Below, one piece after another: positions 21,269-24,267 of a stretch of DNA of 24,267 nucleotides. This stretch comes from Candidatus Bathyarchaeota archaeon (GTDB lineage Archaea; Asgardarchaeota; Lokiarchaeia; Sigyniarchaeales; Sigyniarchaeaceae): the NCBI GenBank assembly GCA_014729935.1, contig WJJB01000470.1, forward strand, positions 1 to 24,267. The letters are read 5' to 3'. Both the position numbers and the translations under genes were made by a program. Under the pieces are notes generated by a model. It saw only the letters and a program-made list of their open reading frames with translations. It did not search any database and was not told the origin of the DNA. Within the stretch, counting starts at the first letter, position 1. Each line of letters starts with the position of its first letter.

Positions 21269-21919
21269 ATGAGCGTTGATTATGGTAGCATCATAGCAGC
21301 GTTGCAACAATTCAATCCCTCCATTGCAGGCGTGTGCGTCACGTCGATGATGGGCAAGATTTTGTACGTGTCGCAGGGGTGGCAACCAGATCCTTCCGAG
21401 ATACAGAGGGCCGTGAGCGCGTGGACCGGGGGAAGCGCGATTGCAGTGACCATTTCAGGAGTGAAATTTTCCGTGTTGCAGTCGTCCCCGGAGAGATTCA
21501 TATCGACGAATATCAAGAAGCAAGGCCATCTCGTTGGTGCCAAGACCCCATCTGGTGAATGCGTCTTGGGTTTCGTGCTTCCCGACGGTGCCTACGACGG
21601 GGCATACATGGACTTGGCCAGGGCTGCAGGGGAAATGCGCCAAGGTGGAAGCGCCCAGAACCTGACCATGACACAAAAGACCAGTGACACGGTGTACCAG
21701 AAAACCGACGTGTCTGGTGCACGACTACAGGCTAATCCCACGCCAACCGGTGGTGGTGCCGCTGGTCCAGATGCACAAGATGTCCAGCAATTGCTTGAAT
21801 GGATCAATAAGACTGACGGATTGGTAGCATACATCCAGTATTGCCTGCAAAATAATGATGCGAACAGGATCGGGGCATTTGCACGTTTTTACAGGAGCTT
21901 GCGACAGGCACTCGGCTGA
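21269..21919 (+). CDS. Roadblock/profilin-like small domain protein with helical C-terminal extension
   Basis: The 216-residue product has an N-terminal alpha/beta domain (residues 1-123). It contains S-I-A-G-V-C-V-T-S-M-M-G-K-I-L-Y-V-S, a W-Q-P-D-P-S-E-I helix start, G-V-K-F-S-V-L-Q-S-S-P-E-R-F, a G-H-L-V-G-A-K strand and A-Y-M-D-L-A-R-A-A. This order suits a roadblock/LC7 or profilin-like fold of the sort abundant in Asgard archaea; I cannot decide between them. Residues 124-166 are a Thr/Gly/Pro-rich linker, and 167-216 form helices (V-Q-Q-L-L-E-W-I-N-K-T-D-G, A-F-A-R-F-Y-R-S-L-R). Roadblock proteins regulate small GTPases; profilins bind actin. ATG 21269 has no ribosome binding site. It lies 171 bases before a second roadblock gene. 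Confidence 0.6.
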   Translation: MSVDYGSIIAALQQFNPSIAGVCVTSMMGKILYVSQGWQPDPSEIQRAVSAWTGGSAIAVTISGVKFSVLQSSPERFISTNIKKQGHLVGAKTPSGECVLGFVLPDGAYDGAYMDLARAAGEMRQGGSAQNLTMTQKTSDTVYQKTDVSGARLQANPTPTGGGAAGPDAQDVQQLLEWINKTDGLVAYIQYCLQNNDANRIGAFARFYRSLRQALG

Positions 21920-21932
21920 ATCGCGAATAACA

Positions 21933-21955
21933 TTCCCGCCATGAAGGAACGGGAA
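21933..21955 (+). terminator. Possible hairpin after the first roadblock-like gene
   Basis: TTCCCG (21933-21938) and CGGGAA (21950-21955) form six base pairs, 13 bases after the stop codon. No T-run follows directly, so a terminator role is uncertain. Confidence 0.35.
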
Positions 21956-22022
21956 CCCCAATCCACTCACGCCACGCGGGGAAATCCCTCGCGATCGCCA
22001 GACGGTGCGGGGAAGGTGGAAA

Positions 22023-22032
22023 TTTTTTTAAT
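22023..22032 (+). promoter_or_regulatory. TATA-like element of the second roadblock gene
   Basis: TTTTTTTAAT at 22023-22032 predicts initiation near 22055. GAGATGAG just before ATG 22094 can act as ribosome binding site. Confidence 0.45.
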
Positions 22033-22093
22033 GAGAAGTGGTAAGAGGTACCATTGAAGTTGAAGGATCGTTCGCGCGTAGAGATGAGAAACC

Positions 22094-22501
22094 ATGTCCA
22101 TGAAGTTTGGCACCGAGATAGGGCTCACCGAGGCTGATATTGAAGTCCTGGAACCAGAGATCGCGTTCGTGACCGAGAATACAGAGATCGAAACCATCGC
22201 CCTCACGACTGCAGAAGGTTTCCAGATCGCATTTGCTGCAGTTCCCGGATACCACATGGACAGCGATAGTTTTTGTGGGATCGCCTCAGCGCTCATCATG
22301 ACGGGGCGAAGCACCCTGATGAGCGTGTTCCAGAAGGACTTGGACGAGATCATCGTCCGGGCATCAGATGGTTACATCGTGGTCTCGAATGCTGGTAGGT
22401 TCGTCTTGGTCGGCGCCAGTAGGTTGATCAAGTCCATGATGCAAACCGTGAAGGTTTTTCGGCAATCAGCGGATAGGATCTCACAGCGGTTTCCCGCGTG
22501 A
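22094..22501 (+). CDS. Roadblock/LC7 domain protein
   Basis: This 135-residue protein has the roadblock layout. A short N-terminal helical lead is followed by strand T-I-A-L-T-T-A-E-G-F-Q-I-A-F-A, then the long helix D-S-F-C-G-I-A-S-A-L-I-M-T-G-R-S-T-L. The next strands are D-E-I-I-V-R-A-S-D-G-Y-I-V-V and R-F-V-L-V-G-A, with a final amphipathic helix. Such proteins dimerise and act as GTPase regulators (MglB type, Ragulator type) or as scaffolds. No small GTPase is present in this window. Tandem ATGs at 22094 and 22100 leave the exact start open. The convergent tgtA gene ends 48 bases away. Confidence 0.8.
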   Translation: MSMKFGTEIGLTEADIEVLEPEIAFVTENTEIETIALTTAEGFQIAFAAVPGYHMDSDSFCGIASALIMTGRSTLMSVFQKDLDEIIVRASDGYIVVSNAGRFVLVGASRLIKSMMQTVKVFRQSADRISQRFPA

Positions 22502-22549
22502 TCTTGCCGCGGCATGTTCCCGCGTTGTTCCCTGGCTCTCCATGGACCA

Positions 22550-24267
22550 TCATGCCAGCCAGGTGGTTAACTCCTTTTCATCACGCAAGAGCACCACGGG
22601 CTCGAGATCGTGGCGGGTGGCCGTGTCCATGCCAAATGTTCCCCGCGCCCGAGTCCCCTCACGGGGCAAATCCTCGACCAATTCCCCCCGTAAATGTGAT
22701 CGTTGGGTTTCACCCAAGGGAATCATGGGAAGGTTGGTTTCGAGGTAGTGCCCGTCGAAGGGATGCTGCATGCCATCCTCGCCGGTGAACGAGCGAGGGA
22801 TCAAGATGGCGACTGGCTTCCCGTGCACATCGTTCCTTGCCAAGAAACCAACAATCGATGCGACCAGTCTCCGCTCCTGGGTTGCATCAACCTGCGAGGG
22901 ATACAGGTTGTGGGAGCACGGGTGCATGGGGAGGAGATCCTCGGGGATCACCCCCAGGACGGGATTGAGCAGGACCACCAGCAGGCGTGCCCGTGCCGCG
23001 GGATCGCTGCCAAGAGTTTCCCCGATGGCTTCCTGCCACCGTGCATGTTGAGGAGAGGAAATCGCGTTCACGTCAAGTTCGGGTAGTAAAAGCATGCGGG
23101 AAACTTCCTTGCCAATCTTGTACCTGCTGGCAAGATCCTCCTTGAAGCGATGGATGATCGGGCGATCCAATGTTTCCGGACCGGTGTAGAAGATGGCATG
23201 CCTGCCAAGGATTGGCTCCCCCGCTGAAACTTCACCCGCGTGTCTTGACCGGTGCCATTGGTTCACCATCCTGAGGGCTTCGAGCAAGCAAGGGTGTGCC
23301 CTGCACCTGGTTTCCACGAGTTCCCACAAGGTCTGTGCCCGGACGTGCTCCCTGATCACCTTGAATTCCCCCATGGTAACGTGCAAGTTATGCTCGCACA
23401 GGAACCGGTGTCGTTCCGAGGGTGGCAGCCCCCGCGTCTCCCGGGGGGTGCTTGCAGAGCAAGCTGGGCAGCTGCAAGGGAATTCAACGAGATCGTCCAG
23501 AAGCAACGTGCCGCTGGTGGTCAGGTACCTTCCCTCCCGTGCGAATAACGAGTAGGCGGCAGAATCGAAGAGGTCGCATCCTAGTGCCGTGAATAGCGAG
23601 AATACCATGGGATGCCCCGCACCGAACAAGTGCACGGGCCGACTTGGATCGAGCCACTGCTTGGCGTGCAGGACGATCTTGGCTACCAGCGTGAATTGAT
23701 AATCGTTCAATAATTTTACCACCCCGCCGAGAGCATGAACGGCAAAATCCAGCCCGTTCAAAACCGTGGCTGATCGCTCCAGCAGGTCCGGGAAACGCCC
23801 GCCATGCACGGGGCCATACCATGCAGTACCCGGTGCATGCCGCCGGTCAACGTTCAATTTCGCCCTTTCGAGAGTGGTGTGCACCTTCCGAATGGCCACC
23901 TCCCGGGTGTCGTCAACCTGCACTGGCTGGTCCAAAATGACGCCAAGATCCGAGCCGATGCGTTCCTGGAAGGGTTCGATGGTCCCGGGCTCCAAGTCTC
24001 CCGTACCATACATGTAATGCTGGAATGCCCCCGAATCCGTGGCGATGATGCTGGGGAAATCAAGATGGGCATGGATGCCGCCATCCAAGACTCGCCGGGA
24101 GAGGCCTTCATCCTGGTGAATGATGAACGCGTTCGTGAAGATGGCATCCACCCCGAATCTATCATGCATGACCCGCGCGGGAATCACTTGCTCCCGTGGA
24201 TGGACCACGGGAAGGATGTTCGGGGTGATCATCTCCTTGCCACTGCTCGTGGTGAACTTGCCCAGCC
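22550..24267 (-). CDS. tgtA: Archaeosine tRNA-guanine transglycosylase (5' end beyond window)
   Basis: The frame is open through the right edge. About eleven codons upstream of the ATG at 24232 (reading L-G-K-F-T-T-S-S-G-K-E) match the region before the conserved T-P-N-I-L-P-V-V-H-P, so the true start lies outside, perhaps 20 residues further. Counting from that Met: T-D-S-G-A-F with Asp66, F-G-A-G-H-P-M, and the nucleophile region C-D-L-F-D-S-A-A-Y (Asp223). The zinc site is C253-S-C-P-A-C with E-H-N-L-H. The protein swaps guanine 15 of tRNA for preQ0 on the way to archaeosine. Later domains (about 345-560) include Y-T-G-P-E-T and L-N-P-V-L-G-V-I-P-E-D-L. I see no obvious PUA domain at the C-terminus. 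Confidence 0.92.
   Translation of the reverse strand, partial: LGKFTTSSGKEMITPNILPVVHPREQVIPARVMHDRFGVDAIFTNAFIIHQDEGLSRRVLDGGIHAHLDFPSIIATDSGAFQHYMYGTGDLEPGTIEPFQERIGSDLGVILDQPVQVDDTREVAIRKVHTTLERAKLNVDRRHAPGTAWYGPVHGGRFPDLLERSATVLNGLDFAVHALGGVVKLLNDYQFTLVAKIVLHAKQWLDPSRPVHLFGAGHPMVFSLFTALGCDLFDSAAYSLFAREGRYLTTSGTLLLDDLVEFPCSCPACSASTPRETRGLPPSERHRFLCEHNLHVTMGEFKVIREHVRAQTLWELVETRCRAHPCLLEALRMVNQWHRSRHAGEVSAGEPILGRHAIFYTGPETLDRPIIHRFKEDLASRYKIGKEVSRMLLLPELDVNAISSPQHARWQEAIGETLGSDPAARARLLVVLLNPVLGVIPEDLLPMHPCSHNLYPSQVDATQERRLVASIVGFLARNDVHGKPVAILIPRSFTGEDGMQHPFDGHYLETNLPMIPLGETQRSHLRGELVEDLPREGTRARGTFGMDTATRHDLEPVVLLRDEKELTTWLA

Overview
The window is archaeal chromosomal DNA. Three things support this: archaeal information-processing genes (ribosomal protein L15e, NMD3, RNase P proteins Rpp30 and Pop5, the COG1325 RNA-binding protein, Trm5, an AK6/Fap7 kinase, an Ard1-type acetyltransferase and archaeosine tRNA-guanine transglycosylase), TATA boxes about 25 bases upstream of several starts, and intron-containing tRNA genes. 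Longin-like, roadblock-like and PH-like proteins, plus a largely disordered adaptor-like protein, sit together in 17.4-22.5 kb. This suggests an Asgard archaeon, but that is inference and the lineage within Asgard is not resolved. Base composition looks even. I saw no insertion sequence, integrase, phage gene or CRISPR array.

Layout, 1-7.6 kb (plus strand): the end of a DUF424 gene, NMD3, a fold-type III PLP enzyme that appears to lack the usual catalytic cysteine, a YchF-type GTPase, a 2-hydroxyacid dehydrogenase (SerA-like), L15e, then a COG1325-Rpp30-Pop5 cluster. 7.6-10.7 kb: a TrmB-family regulator (minus), tRNA-Tyr(GTA) on the minus strand interrupted by two introns, a long stretch with no convincing gene, a small winged-helix protein, a DUF1801 protein and an unrecognised 126-residue protein. 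10.7-13.1 kb: an Ard1-like acetyltransferase and an AK6 kinase transcribed divergently, then a coiled-coil protein with a TrmB/PLD-like C-terminal domain (minus).

13.2-17.2 kb: tRNA-Arg(TCT) with one intron lies 33 bases upstream of trm5. A minus-strand operon follows: COG4277 radical SAM protein, DUF4130 partner, DUF371 protein. 17.4-22.5 kb (plus): a longin-like protein with an E2/RWD-like middle domain and a long disordered tail carrying repeated short motifs; a four-helix membrane protein built from two copies of a 2TM + PH-like unit; a 422-base gap; and two roadblock-type proteins. 22.5-24.3 kb (minus): tgtA, running off the right edge.

The least described part is the 17.4-22.5 kb cluster, which looks like a membrane-associated adaptor and small-GTPase-regulator set without its GTPase. 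The best-supported unusual feature is the tRNA-Tyr gene with a second intron inside the T-loop.
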